DNA from: Gnetum montanum
Lineage: Eukaryota > Streptophyta > Gnetopsida > Gnetales > Gnetaceae
Assembly (NCBI GenBank): GCA_015680685.1
Contig: MNCI01021578.1
Coordinates: 52,841 to 116,840 of the forward strand
DNA: 64,000 nucleotides
Direction of reading: 5' to 3'
The position numbers and the translations under genes are program-made. Shown piece by piece: positions 23,290 through 36,879 of the stretch (the first letter of the stretch is position 1; every line of letters starts with the position of its first letter). The notes under the pieces were generated by a model. The model was not told where the DNA came from. It saw only the letters and a list, made by a program, of their open reading frames with translations, and ran no database searches.

Positions 23290-23790
23290 TGAACTTGAGA
23301 TTCTTTGGCACATCAGCTATATGCTTGAATGGATGTCCACTTAACAGACCAAAGTTGTTGCACACAGTTGCACCTGAAGTCACTGTACGCAATGCATGGG
23401 ACATGCTTCTTCTCAATCTTTCCAAAAGAATTTTCTTTTGAAATCTCAAGGGAAAGATATCCAAGTCTCAATCATGCATCCACCGTGCCAAGCCAAGCTC
23501 TTCCCATTATGATTGGAAAATCCCCCTTGCAATTCTTAACAAAAATGACCAGAAAGTTAGAAGGATAGGACCACCCACAAATGGTGGTCACGATATCTTC
23601 AAGTAATTCCAAGGGAATAGTTATGGATTTTTCTACCAACTCGAGCTAAATGTTGCTTTTCTGAATTGGGGGTAGGTTCCAAGTCTTGTATATGTCATGT
23701 GAAATCAAGTTCATGCTTGACCCTGAATCCAAAAGAGCTTTACATGGCTCATTTCCTGCCACTTGAAGGTATATGAGGGAACTTCCTAGA
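23290..23790 (-). pseudogene. Element 2 aspartic protease
   Basis: Minus strand reads CKALLDSGSSMNLIS (intact D-S-G, near 23730), then the same ITIPLELLEDIVTTICGWSYP and IIMGRAWL segments as element 1. It is joined in order to the reverse transcriptase connector. Confidence 0.8.
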
Positions 23791-24099
23791 TCAGTCAATT
23801 TCTAAGGAAGATGACCTACCTTTATCTAGTCTATCATAGTGTGTGTTAGCATGACAGTTTGTACTATGGAGGGTGTTTCACTTGAAGGTTTCTCGAAGGG
23901 TTGAATGATTGAGGTGATTGGAGGTTCAAAGGCACTGGCCACAAGTAAATGTGAGGGTATTTTTAGGCTATTGGGACAGAAAAAAAGATGTTTCCATGAT
24001 TTCAATTTTGGTCCACTTAGCTGAGAAGCTAATTGTAAGTTAACAACCCTCATGACATTACATTGTTGTGGTTGTGGACGTATTTCTACCTACATAGGT

Positions 24100-26330
24100 G
24101 GAGCAAGAGGTAGCTGAGTGGAGGGCTAATGAGTAGGTATGGTAGGAGAAGGTGATGGAGGATAGTATGGATGTGTGTTCTTCCACCTAGGTGATGAGTT
24201 TGAAAGTATTTCAGGTGGTGGTAATGAGTTTGAAATGGCACATGACTCGAAGAGTCTCGCAGGAAGACTGGTCGCTAAATGTAGTACCCGTAAGGATCTA
24301 GCTGCTGATAAGGATACTGCTGCCTTGGAGGTGGCATCCCCCATGATTGTGGATGTTGTCATTACTAATAATACTGATAGGGTTGTGGTGGCACTCCACT
24401 TAGATAATATCTTTGATACTGGTGGAAGTACCTAGGATTGCCTTGTGGATAAGGTAATCTTTGGGGTCTTTTCATATTTGCAAATGAGGATTCAGTGCAT
24501 ACACCCCAGACTCTTATATATGTCACACCACCAGGCAACATCCCTTAGGATGTTTGTACTTTCATATGTCACATCCATCATCCTCCTCTGTGTTAGAGTC
24601 TGCAACCCATTCTGCCGCAGCAACTTTGCCCTTACCTTTATGGTAGGCATGTTCAGCTTCTCTTCTCCTTTGCCAATCTCGCTCATTACTTCACTCTCTA
24701 GATTCCTCCATGGTTTTCAAGACACTTTGGAACCTTTCATCTAAAGAATCCCACATCTTGTCAACCTTGGCCAAAATTTCAAAGACAAATTTTTGTATGG
24801 GCAAGGTTTTTCTGTTCACTGCTACATCTAGTGGTGATTCTTCCTTCTCTTCACAAAATCAAACTTCCTTCTTATGCACTTTCCTTTTTCCTTATTTCCC
24901 CCTCTTCTTTGGCCATCTGCTTAATGAAATTCTATAGTTGATGGGCCCTCAATTCAGATAGTTGTCCTTGAGCGTAAACGCCCAGGGTATTTATTATTTC
25001 AAAGAGGAGTCCATCTATGATATGGTGGAGTTGTTCCCACTGAGAGTAGCCATGACTAGGGCATCGGTGTAGCAATGAGTAATATTTTCTCATGGCTACA
25101 TCCAAGGGTTCATGACCAACCTATTTCCATCCTTGGATCTATCGTCTCAGATTAGCCACTCTGGAGTAGGTTTGATATTTATCATTGAAAATTTCTAGCA
25201 TTGTACTCCATTGTCTGATTGATTTTGGTTCCAAAGACTAGTACCAGCTTTCTACTTCCATGATGAGTGTTCAGGGGAATAGCTTGAGTCTTTACCAATC
25301 ATTGTCTATATTCTGCAGAATGCAAGCATCATGAAATGCTTGCAAGTGAGTCTATGAATCACAATTATATCCCCCTTCAAATTTGGGGATATTGTTCATG
25401 TCAAGGAACTTGATCAAACTATCTTTCAAGTGCCTACTGGGTATTTGAACTTCCCCAGCTATGTTAGGCATGCTTCGAGTAGCCAGTACTGGTTCATCAA
25501 AGTCATAGTCCTACTGATGGCCACGACGTCTATGATGATTTCAACTACCTCTCATTTCTTAATGGTGAGACTTACGTGATTAGTTACACTTCTCCTTACA
25601 TCATCCCCATTAGTCCTTGCAATCCCATCAATCTTTACGATCGCCATCACCCCGATCCTCCCTACTACAATTGCGATCAGAGTTAAAACTTAATGAAGAC
25701 AAGGTGGAATGAGAAGATGGAGAAGATGGAGGAGAACTGCCACCACCCTGGTGTCAATGTCCTCCTCTACTCTGATGATGATCCCAATCTTCATGTCCAT
25801 CTTTCCCTTTTCCACGATCTCTCTTGCATGATCCCCCATCATCCTGGGGCTCCTGGTCACATGATTATTTACTTTGAATGATGGATTGGATGATATGATG
25901 CATCAGAGGAGGTTTAGCTGAATTGGAATCATGAAAAATAGGTTCCTCATTATCATGCGAGTCTTGTAAGGATAAAGGGTTATTGAACTATTTCCCCTTT
26001 ATGTGTTCATGGTGTTTCACCTGTTGTCGGTCTTGCACACATTGTGCCTCAATTGGATGATAGTCTCAGTAGTCATGATCCTCCATTATGTATTCCTCAC
26101 CCTGGTCCTGAATGCACAGTTTGGTAAGATTTTGAAGTAGCATTCTAGGAACCGATCGATCATGTGATAATATGATGTTATCCACCATGTCTCATCATAG
26201 CAAGTGCTCATCCTGATGTAGGATAAAGGTGAATTTGGGGATATACTTGTCTGGATGTGCATATACCACCTAACACTCCTGCAGCACTGGTGGGTTGGAT
26301 CTGTCTCACCTATGAGAAGAAGAAATTTCT
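24100..26330 (-). pseudogene. Element 2 gag, broken
   Basis: The N-terminal segment near 26290-26190 (VVYAHPDKYIPKFTFILHQD) and the core near 25200-24960 (CPSHGYSQWEQLHHIIDGL) match element 1 gag segment by segment, with a charged, Ser-rich linker between them (about 25560-25860) and a tail to about 24100. Many stops. Confidence 0.7.
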
Positions 26331-26469
26331 TATGTTATCTAACAACTAAACTGGTGTACCTTATTCTTTTACTTAAACTTCCTAGCATGCATAGATTTTA
26401 CTATCCTGGGTCTGTTCCAATTAAGTGAAGCATCTTGCAAAGACTAGATAGCGCATGTAAGACTAACAG

Positions 26470-26487
26470 TCCCCAAAAATGGTGCCA
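26470..26487 (-). promoter_or_regulatory. Primer-binding site of element 2, tRNA-Asp type
   Basis: Minus strand tggcaccatttttgggga, one base inside the 5' LTR end. It is close to the site of element 1. Confidence 0.8.
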
Positions 26488-26488
26488 A

Positions 26489-27383
26489 TGATGAGCAGCG
26501 AGGTACCCCTATGTTCAACCATATGAATCATGGGCGTTCACATGTGACTCGATCAAATTCTGTAGACTGTAAGCACTTGCATAAACTAAACTCTAGCTAG
26601 CAAAATCTTAGTTAGAACGGTCGTTGTCTTCACAACCTCACTTGTGATATTTTAAAGCAATGGTTAAGTGAGATTGAGGTAAATGATTTTTATTAGTTTT
26701 CTTTTTATCTTTTAAAGTCTAATTCTTTAATTGTAGGGAATGGAAAGTTGTGTAATTTATAATTATTCTACTTTATCCCTTAACTCTCCCTAGCATAAGT
26801 AACTGATCCCATCTTCCATGCACATCCTAACCATACCCTAACCACTACTGGGTTACCAGACGTTAAGCATCACTAGGTTACCAAGTCTTTGATATATGTT
26901 CGAGATCATCGTGCCTATGGTTCTCATAAAATATGAAAGAACAATAATAGTAAAGTGATAATAATAAAAGCTTCTGAAATTATCAAAGTGTTGAAATATT
27001 AATCTATTAAAATGCTTAAGTGATCAAATCCAAATGCTGCAAGGAATGCTCAAAAATCTCTTCTTTATTGTTGGTCACACCAATGGGCTCAGGTATATTA
27101 GCACTTGAATAAAGAGTAGTACACTTTTCTCACACCTACTATGGGCACTTGGAAAATATTCTAACTCTTACGAGAACAAACTGCAAGAGTTTCGCTACAA
27201 CTACTCCAAAATATGCCATAAATGTGGCGGGTGCATGCATATTTATAGCTAGAGATAGACTCTGCGTTAATGAGGTCACGTCAACGCATGGATGGATACG
27301 TCAATGGGGTCACGTCACCATGGCCACATCAATGGGGCTCTATTAACGTAGCCCAACCAACGTGTCGACTGAACACTTTCTCA
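26489..27383 (-). repeat. Element 2, 5' LTR
   Basis: 895 bp, the same length as the left LTR. On the minus strand U3 has two TGACGTGACC motifs (27274-27317) 27-70 bp upstream of a TATA box. Confidence 0.9.
27240..27247 (-). promoter_or_regulatory. TATA box of element 2, 5' LTR
   Basis: TATAAATA on the minus strand, about 140 bp inside the LTR start. Confidence 0.6.
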
Positions 27384-27388
27384 CTAGT
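27384..27388. repeat. Target-site duplication CTAGT, right copy of element 2
   Basis: Identical to 14501-14505; it directly follows the LTR end TCA. Confidence 0.9.
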
Positions 27389-28360
27389 CTTGCCTAAAGG
27401 AGTTTCACTATCTACTTTCACAAAGTACAATGGTGAAACAAGGGACCTAATGAATCATGTGGTCACATTTAGAAATGAATGCATGCTTTTAACTCCTTAC
27501 TCTAACATTGTGTTTATATGCTTTTTAAACTCTCATTCTATAAGAGCTTTGGAATGGTATAGGTCCTTAGCACATGGATCTATCACCTCTCTTGAGCAAC
27601 TACTTGCAACCTACATTGAATGCTTCAAGTTCAATATGCCTCAATGAATAAACATAATGTCTTTTATTGTTATTAAGCAACGTCCAAATAATCTCATTGA
27701 CAAATCCATCTCTTGATGGATAGCAACATCAATGAAACTATAGTATCATTTGAAGGAATGTCATCTATAAAACATCCTTGAATCTACAATAATTGACTGC
27801 ATTGAAAATAGGATGGCTTATCCTAATCCTTACTCTTTAAATGATGCTTTCCTAGCTATGAAATGAATTGAAGAAGTTTCAATTCATAAGAAGGCTAACA
27901 AGGTTTCCAAATAAGAGAAGAAACGACCATCCTCTTAAGGTATTTCTTCTTTTTCTAAGGGATAAAACAACACGTCCTCAACTAACTCCTAATTCACTCA
28001 ACAACATAGCCCTCAAAGGAGTAGAGACTAGTACACCAAGCTACCTATGAGATGCTCTTTGCTTCTGAATAGTCTTCTTATGGATGAGCATCTTAAGAAG
28101 AAATAGGTCTCTGATCAAGTAAGAGCACGCTACTATCACATACAACTTATAGCTATGGATCATTCTCAAAGATAGGAAAATGATCCTAATGTGCCTAAGT
28201 GGTATGACTACTGAAACTATTGCTATTATCATGAAACTATTGGAAATGACATAGATAACTACAAGAATCAAGTATATGACATCCAAGATCTCATTGATAA
28301 GGGAAAGATAGTGGTGGAAAGTAATCCATCTACTATGCATCCAGATTATCAATAACTTCA
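27389..28360 (+). pseudogene. Element 4 gag, part 2
   Basis: It opens in phase with the part before element 2. The gag core includes FTKYNGETRDLMNHVVTF, ALEWYRSLAHGSITSLEQLL and a stop at 27644. Later pieces include a degenerate zinc-binding segment near 28210-28310 (CYYHETIGNDIDNYKNQVYD) that lines up with CNYHQLHIHDIDYCLALKDD of element 3; the third and fourth zinc ligands are lost here. Confidence 0.7.
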
Positions 28361-28929
28361 AGTATATTTAAATCCCTTGAAAGCTAGAGAAACAATTTTA
28401 TCTTTCAATCTTGAATATAAAATCTGTAAGTCCTAATCTAATGAGTCTTATGTCATCCATTGGTCTAACTATAAATATCCCACGTAGTCATTGCTCCATC
28501 CTCAAAATCCTTATATGATTCATTAGTCTAACTGTGTTTTTGCACCATTGACATCAAGTCATTATTCCCATCTCCTTATCACATTCATGTTACTAATTCC
28601 CATTATTTTACTCCAACTTAACCTATGCATCCATCCAATTCTCATTCTATTTCATCATATACTGCTCCTCCTCAAAATAGTAGTTCTTTTCCATCATTCC
28701 ACATAAAAACCCTTACTCATAGCTAGCAGACCAATGAGTCATGATTAAGAAAATAGAAGGAGAAGGTTATTGATGCACAAAAGCAGTCTTCTAAATAACC
28801 AAAGAATATTTCTTCTAAGAACAATAAGAGATTGCATCCTCAAACAGCCTCCCACCTTCATTCAATCCTATATAAATAGTTATGGTAGCACCTACTTCAC
28901 AAGCCTCTCAGCCTACGAATAATAGGATC

Positions 28930-29560
28930 TTATAGAAAATGATCACCATTGTCCACTTTAAAGGCATTAACATTGTATGACCTCATGGAATCCTCTAAAG
29001 AACATTTTTTTGCACTATATAATGTTCTTAAGAGGATCATGATCCCAAATGACATCTTTTCTTAAATAGAAGCTATATTTTATTTTCTTCAATTGCCTCA
29101 TTATGGATCAAATACCCTAAACGTTTGCAATAAGAACATCAGGACTAATTTAAAGATAGGAGATATATATTAGCTATTTCTCTACATCATCATCAAGATA
29201 TCACCTGAAGCTTCAATTTCACTCATACATATTGATCATGTCGTTAGATTGAATGTGATCACATGGACTGTTACCAAGCATCTTGGCCTCCATAACTAGG
29301 TAATTTTCAATGAAACCTATCCTTACCTTATTTAATTTAATGGTATGTGAGTAGAGCTTATAGGTTTCATTAGATTACCCTTCATGATAGATGATTGTGT
29401 GCAATATGAAACCCACTTTATGATTATATGTGAGTCTTTGAGTGTCAACAAGTTACAAATACATCTTTTGCTAGCTTAGCATTGAGTTGTACCTTTTCCC
29501 ATACATCACAAGATACACATCGATGTTTGTAATCATGAGATAATCATCTCATCAGAAAAA
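28930..29560 (+). pseudogene. Element 4 protease remnant
   Basis: Near 29230 the plus strand reads HIDHVVRLNVITWT, which aligns with HVDDGATTNVIPFS of element 3: the catalytic D survives, the G does not. PFMIDDCVQYETHFMII follows at the flap position. Several stops. Confidence 0.5.
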
Positions 29561-32500
29561 AAATCCTAAGTGTTTCTCACCTAGATTAAGAATCCCAATC
29601 TTATGAGCTTAGTACCAAACTAGTTGATATTAATCTTGAACTTGTAGGTAATCCTACAATCCCTTTTTCCTCTAAAATTATTGATATCACTATGAATCTA
29701 AGAAACTTGAGAAATGAGTCTATCTCTAATGTTGAGTTTATTGATTTGGACTTTGGAGAACTTGACCTATCCTAGCCTAGAAACAAAGATTCTACTTATC
29801 CTCTTTATTCAACTGCTCAAAAATTCATAGTGAATACAATAACCTTAGACACTTAAGCTCTTTCTAGCCTTGTTCACCACTAAGTTATGGACATCTACTA
29901 GCATCTTTTAGGATTACGTTTTATTTCTTTTTATTTATTTGCTTTCATTAGGCAATGATGGTTGATGTACAAAATCAACACTAAATTCTACTCTAACTTT
30001 TTTCTAATCACTTGTTTAAAAGCGACATTAAATTAATACGTGATTTTCAAATGCCTTACATTAATTTTAACTAACAATTTCATGAATATTGTTAACTTAA
30101 AATAAGATGAAAGTTCTTTTTATTTTCATACATATTCTTACAACTAAGCAATGTCATGACCTTTGACATGATGTTTTATTTCAACATCAAACACATGATA
30201 TTTTTTTACAAAAATAAAATTCTCCACATTAGATATAAATGATGTAGAAAAGACTATAAAAAGAAAACAACTTAGTAGCCTTATTTATTCCCAAAAACAT
30301 TGTCTTTTTCTTCATTATTTTGCATTCGAGTAAGTGCCTTTAATGGTTTGTAACTACTCTCCCTAAGGTTTGCATACAAAATGCAGGATAGATAGGTTAA
30401 TTTTATTTTATCTTGTCAATCAAATAAAATATAATAAAATGATTGCCTAAAGTTTAATGCTTACTTTCCATCTCTTTATAAATCTCTAATACCCTATGGT
30501 CTATCTTCTCCAAGATCAGGTTTGCTGTATCTAACATGTTAAAGGTTGAACTTGAAATCCTTGAGAGAATGCTCATCCACTCCTTTTTGTAAGCTTTTAT
30601 CTCTTTAAGGGTGATATCATCATCAGGTCCTCCTACTGCAAGTTCCTCTTGAATGCCTCTTTCTTCTTCTTATGGTGTGGTAATCATCACACTATAAGAA
30701 AAATATGCAAATAATTCTTCTAACTTTGTCTATTTAATAAATTTTATATCTTTATCTACAAATAAACTCTTATTCTTCTTTATAAATTTTTGGTACTCTC
30801 TTTTGTACTGCCTCTTTTTAATTTGGTGCTTCCTACTTCCATGTTTTTTCAAAGTTCCTTAGACTTTTCATGGAACAAGTCATGGCTAAAGCTAATCTTT
30901 CTCTTTTCATTAATGCTCTCAAAAACTATACAACTTTCTTCTTTTTTCTCCAATATGCATAGGTAAGAGGGTTGTGCTTGATCATGTTGCTTACTAATAG
31001 AGTGACATCTCTAGGAGATGGAGGTGGGATCACTAAGTTTGGTAGTTTATCCCTCCCCATGTTCTTATTATCTTGTTCTTCTTGGCCTATTTCATCAAAT
31101 TTTAAATTAAAGATATTAGAAAAAGACATACTTTCTCTATCCTTATTATTTTCCTCCAATGAACATAAGTCATGTAATAAATCTTCTTCCATATTCATAC
31201 CTTCCTTCTAACCTTCTAAAATTGAAGAAATGTTGTAACATAACCTCTTCGCTTTCCATTCTAGTGCTCTTCTATCTCGAGTAGCCTTTGCAAGAAAACA
31301 ACTAAGTGTTAGCATCAAGTCATTTTCTGATAAATGTCAAAATTAGAAATTACTTAGCATCAATAACACTTAGTGAAAAACATACTTATTGATGCTATGA
31401 GACCTTGACTTTTTGAGCCTTAGAGAATGATTTCTTCCATAGAAAAGGGTTTTCTCTTTCTCAACATCCATTCTTTCTCCATAGTTCTAGAGGTGCTTTT
31501 CAAAATCTTCTACTTGATTGATTTTGTATCTCTACTAATTTTCTTTCAAGGTTTCTTAATGTTGCCTCACATTGAGGACCCAACCTCCTCTTAGGTCTTT
31601 AACACCAACATCAAAGGACCACCACCTTCAATATTATAAGTCAACATCAAACTTTTTAAATGTTGACATAATGGGGGGTTTAATGTCTACCTCTGAAGTA
31701 ATGTTTGCTTGATTCTCTCCTCTCTAGATAAAAAACATTGTCACAACCTTTATTAAACCATAAGAAAAGCTAAAATTAAGGTTTTTATATACCATCTTCT
31801 TCTTTCCCTTCTTGTTCTCTTAGGAAAGTTTCTTCATCTTTTCTACCACCTCTTGAGAGATCATCCATGTCCAATTAGCTACCCTTCCTTAGGTCATTTC
31901 TCCATATAGCCTGTACAACCACCTATGATCGAGCTCTAATTTTTGACCTATATTATTGTAAAAGAGTCTTTCAATGAATAAAGGCAACAACTTACTCATG
32001 TCTTCATTTGGCTCCTTATGAACATTGATGATGTTCCTCTTTACTGATTCGTCCCACTCCTTTATGACTACCTATTTTGTTGAATCTAGTTTGGAACTAG
32101 TAATCTTTATTCCCCTCTCTTGGAATCCCAATCAATACTGCAATGTAGCTAAGTCCTAAGTGATGACAACTTATTTTCAATCTAAATGAACTATAAAAAT
32201 TTTCTTCTTCGCTAAATACCTATTTATTAGTGCAACATGTTTGCTACACTAGGGTAGGGATGCTTCAATCTTAAAGCACAAAAAATTCCTATCCTATTAA
32301 AATTATTGAAATATTTCACTCCTTCTTCCTAAAATAGTCACTTTGAGCACTTTGTGCTTTACTAGTGGACCTCACTTCAAATTCATCCATTGCTCCTATG
32401 ACATCACTAAACTTGGTATCATCAATACTTATTTAAGATATAAATAAGCATATATCACTATTAGCTAATTTTATATCTTTTATAACTTCCAAAAATAGCA

Positions 32501-33198
32501 AAAATACATAAAAATTAACTAGCTTTTTCTACTTACTCTTTGCCCTTAAGATGATCCTTGATCCTTTTGGCCACTTTACATTTTCTCCATGGTCTTCATT
32601 TCACATTGAATGAAGCCATCCTCAATTATTGTTCTATTCTAAAACTTTCGTTATCTCAATCTTTTATACTATACATAGAAATAGAACATTACCTAAGATC
32701 TCCAATTTCGATGTTGGAAGAGATCCCATATCAAGTTTTGCAAAAACACTAAATGATCAAGACTCTACACATTTGAATCAATAAATCTACACAATAACCT
32801 CTAAGTTAGTTTTTATCAACATAATAATAACTTAACTTTGATCAAATCTTAAACTCCCAACTCACCTCTCAATAAAAATTTAAGAGACTAGCAGATTGGA
32901 CATTTCTCTAGATGTTTGAGTTTCCAAAAGTAATGTATAATTGACAATGAACTGCTGATACTCTTGTCTTTCCCATAGCTTATTTAAAAATTTTCTATAG
33001 ACAAGGATGCCCTTAGATAGTTCCTCAATATCTAACCTATGCTTAAAAATTATATTTGTGAGCTTAGTAGAGAATCTGAGTAGGATTTCCTTTAAAGCTT
33101 ATAGAACCATCTTCTTGTTTAAACCTTAAGAACTCTGCAACCTCCTTCATGCCCACAACTTTGGTGGCATGAGCATGATATCATCAAAAAGGGGTTTT

Positions 33199-33203
33199 CT
33201 AAT
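33199..33203. repeat. Target-site duplication CTAAT, left copy of element 3
   Basis: Directly precedes the TGTGACATT LTR end; identical to 52527-52531. Confidence 0.85.
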
Positions 33204-35034
33204 TGTGACATTTGAAAACATCAGTGGCTAGAACACTAAGAGGTCATTGCCCTAAGTCCATGGGAGGGCCATGCTGGAGAAAATGGAAATAGGGTGCCTT
33301 GAATGATCTAGTTGATCAAACAAGGACTTATGTGGTGTAACAATAACCATTTGCAAAAGCCCAAAAATTGTATCACAAATAAGAAAAAATACATGTTAGC
33401 AGTGAAAAACGTAGGAAATTATGCTAAAATTTGAAGCCAATGCTAAAGGAAATAAAATTAGAGTTTAAGTGAAGAAATGCACCACCCCAAGATTGGGGAA
33501 TGTGACTCTTGATTAATCAGTATGTGAAATTGGTACGCAATGTCAAATAGGTGCAACAGGGTAGCGTGGTAGTGTGGTCACAGTCTCTAGGATGTTGCAG
33601 ACGCAATGCTGGCAGCTACAAAAGGGGTTGGGCCTATCAAGCTTATAGTTTTCATGTTGTATGGGTGCTAGAAAGACTAGCTCATAGTACTCAGCCAAGT
33701 GTTAAGCTTGACTTTTGAAGTGTGGGAGTGATGAAGATGCTAAGAATGCTCTAATGCTTGATGCTTGGAGTGATTTTTCTGATAATCAAGCAACCCCTAA
33801 AATGCTGATTATTAGGGTACTTATAGAGTTAGGGTTGACGAGAGATGTGGATTGGATGCCATGTGGCCTGGGTCCCACGTAGCATGGATGAGAACAACTT
33901 ACACTAACATGCTATGCTCAAAGTTTCAAGCTCTAAGTATTACGCTCAAAGTGTAATGCTCTCCAGGACAAGAACAGAAATTGAGAATCTATCGAACTAT
34001 GACCACACCACCTAGACTGCATGTGCCAAAGTCTAAGAGATTTCCATGTACCTACAAATAATGCAAAAACAAATGCAACTTGGAACTTATGCTCTAGGAC
34101 TACATCTTCCCCCTCTTTCAAATAGGGTCAAGTGTAGGAACAAGTTTGGGGATTAATAGGGGGTGTAAAAATAAAGCAAACTAATAATCCTAGCTGCTAG
34201 AGGGACATCAAAGCTAAAATGAAGATTGATATTGAGTTTTGAAAGCTTTTGGAGGCATTCAGAGGCATTTTCCAAGTGTCACGCTATCTATGCTACACAA
34301 CGTGATGGAGTGGAGCATGAAAACTTAGAAAATTTTTGCTTGTCAGGTTGTCTATGATGCACAGTGTAGTAGAGCGTAGCACCCACATTTTGATGAATTT
34401 TATCAAAATTTGTAATGTTTCTTCATGGCACACTGACCATAGTCCGGGGATGAAGCATGATGCGTAGCCTTAAAATTCAGAAAATTGCCAAATGTGTCTT
34501 CCATGCCTAGATAGCTTAACAAACTTCTGGTCCAACACTTAGAAAAATTTGGGCCCTGAAACCTGTGCTATGCTATCTATGCTATGCAGCATAGCAAAGC
34601 ATAATAGGCCCAAAAGATAGAAAATTTTCTAAACTATTTTTTCCATCCTGAGCACCTTTGATAACTCCTAGCCTAGCACTTGGGTGGACTGGAAACCGGG
34701 ACATGTGTCAAGCTAGATGAGCTAAGGAGCATAGCAAGCTTGATAGCCCAAGAGATAGAAAATTTGCCAAACTATTTGGTCCATCTTTAGTGATCCTTGA
34801 CTACTTCTAGCTTGACATTTGTGCAAACTAGCCTTGGAAGCATGTGCTACATTGGCTGTGTTGGGGAGCATAGTAGGGAGACTTAGAAAAATTTTGCAAA
34901 CATCAGGAATTTTAGTGTGCTACGCTGTCTACGCTACTCAGCATGACACCAAACTTAGAAAAATTTTGTCCAAGTTTTGACACTTAGAAAAATCTATTGT
35001 TGAATCACAGGAGCCCAAAATTAGTGGTGTTTCA
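33204..35034 (-). repeat. Element 3, 3' LTR
   Basis: 1,831 bp. The half from about 34250 to 34990 is packed with short inverted repeats built on GCTATGC/GCATAGC, each followed by CTTAGAAAATTT. The TATA box equivalent (33818-33825) has decayed to TATAAGTA on the minus strand. Confidence 0.85.
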
Positions 35035-35047
35035 TTGGCCCCTCTTT
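35035..35047 (-). promoter_or_regulatory. Polypurine tract of element 3
   Basis: Minus strand aaagaggggccaa directly before the TGAAACACC start of the 3' LTR. Confidence 0.75.
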
Positions 35048-36535
35048 GTTGACGTCTAGAGGACTAACCCAAGGGACATCAACAAAGAATACAAAACACC
35101 ACGATAAACATGACACCAACACTATTCATCAGTGCTCATTTGGAAAATGCTTCATTGTACTTGAGAGTGCTAAGGTAATGAGGTGCAATAGGAAATAGTT
35201 TAGGAAGATGGGTCAACGGAAAATGGATAGAAAGGATAGCTTTGGGATGCAATGCCATGATGGCTTGTTGTCATAACATGATCCCTCGTCGGAGTGCTTG
35301 TGAGGGAGTTAGCATGCGAAGGTGCCCTACCTTTTGGATTTTGACCTCTCATTGAAGTGCTTATGAGATGGTCAATCCAAGGTCGAACTAGTTGCAAAAT
35401 GGCAACTATGTCATTTTACTTGGGCACTTCACTTGTCTTATTCTTCTTCTCTCTCTTATTTTTTTTATTTTTTTGCTTTTTTCTTTTTCTTTATTCTTTT
35501 CTTTTTTTCCTTTTCTTTCTACTCTTTTTCTTTTCCTTTTTTTTTGTATTTCTAAGCAAACTGTGCATCATATTTTCTTAGAGGCAACCATGTTGTATTT
35601 GTCGAATAGGTGTTTCCTCCTCAAGATGAGTTGTGTTACATCCGTTTGGGGCTTTGACCAGCCCACAAAGACTTCCCATGGAATGAGTTGTGTTACATCT
35701 GTCATGGGTTCTGTAATTGACTATGGAAAAGGTTACATGTGCATTGGGGAAGTTTACAAGGGATGAGGGAGATTGCAAGATAAAGAGGTAGAGGTTAGGT
35801 TGGCTGAGGGGATGGTAAGGATGTGCACTCTTGAGTAGCTAGGCAAGCCGAAGTGGACACATTGAAACAATGTAGTGCCTTGCTATTGTGATGAAATGCA
35901 TCCTTGAACGACATTGCCCAAGCTTCATCCTGTAAACACAACACAAAGAAAATACGAGAAAACAACCACCATGTGAAATGAAAGTGAAGTCCTACCTATC
36001 AGGGGCATTGTAAGGGCTATGAATTCTACATCAATTTCATGCAATGTCCAAAGCAAGAAGGCCAATGCAGGAATCAACAATGGCAGGCTGGAAAGCTCCA
36101 ACAACCACACCAAAAGTGAGCACTCAAGTGGCTAGGAGCAATGGTAATGTAGGTGCTCATGAGTTTTCACCAAAGGTAAGAGCTAGGAAATTTAGTCGCA
36201 GGGTGAAAGGCCATGCTACTGAATGCTCTTCCAAACACTGACAATGGCGAGGGCTGAAGGATGGTAGTGTTGTAGGTAGGCCACAATACTTTTGGAACTC
36301 CAGCAGGTACTATTGACGATGAGAGCTACAACCAAGATGATTGGCGGTGGTGATGGTAGCTCTGGAAGGTCAGCAAGATGCTAAGGATGGTGACATTGCA
36401 AATTTCCTAGAGGATTTTTCCTTGACTTCATTCTGGAACTGCAATGCCCCATTCCATCTTGCCCAAGAGGTATGCGTAGGTAACGAAAGATTGCAAGTAT
36501 TCTTGCTCACTTGTTCGCAGAACCATGTATGCTAG
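35048..36535 (-). other. Element 3 region between integrase and 3' LTR
   Basis: About 1.5 kb with no supported coding frame. The plus strand has a 65-codon ORF at 36044 (basic, Ser/Lys-rich) that is possibly part of another antisense transcript, but nothing confirms it. Confidence 0.35.
35440..35560 (+). repeat. Pyrimidine-rich tract
   Basis: About 120 bp of almost pure T and C. It creates two hydrophobic plus-strand ORFs that should not be read as membrane proteins. Confidence 0.8.
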
Positions 36536-36539
36536 TTTA

Positions 36540-36870
36540 TAGGTGCTAAACCATGAACTAGTTTTAGATCTTGGTAGACCATCGGTTGTGCTAGTTTAAG
36601 GTCCTAGTAGACTATGATCCCATTTTAAGGTCTAGCTAGACCGTGATCTGCTAGTTTAAGATTCCAATAGACCATTGTGCTAGTTTAACATTGTAGTGGA
36701 TGATGGATGGCCAGTTTAAGATCAGCAAACCATGCTATGGGTGCCAATTTAATGTCATAACCTTAGGACATTCTGTGCCATTTTAACATCATAGCGGATG
36801 GTCTATGCTAGCTTAACATCATAGAAAACATTTTGTGCCAGTTTAATGTCATAATGGACGTCTACTTACC
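36540..36870. repeat. TAGTTTAAGGTC-type minisatellite array A
   Basis: About nine degenerate copies, period 30-38 bp, of a unit like gctagtttaaggtcctagtagacc, directly after the integrase end. The same motif occurs at 40555 and 45955-46130. Confidence 0.8.
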
Positions 36871-36879
36871 TTGCTTTTG

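Larger units (their letters stand above)
14506..27383 (-). mobile_element. Element 2: full-length Athila-like LTR retrotransposon, minus strand
   Basis: It is 12,878 bp long with two 895-bp LTRs of exactly equal length, CTAGT duplicates, a tRNA-Asp primer-binding site next to the right (5') LTR and a polypurine tract next to the left (3') LTR. On the minus strand the order is gag, protease, reverse transcriptase, RNase H, integrase, then a long extra ORF before the 3' LTR. This order, the tRNA-Asp site and the VFM-DDF-type polymerase motif fit the Athila lineage. Over the first 205 or so aligned LTR bases I counted about 28 differences, so it is old. Stops are frequent in all frames. Confidence 0.9.

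Noticed and set aside
35357-35766. Two overlapping hydrophobic ORFs as membrane proteins
   Set aside because: They are translations of a pyrimidine-rich tract; Phe/Leu/Ser runs follow from T/C simple sequence.
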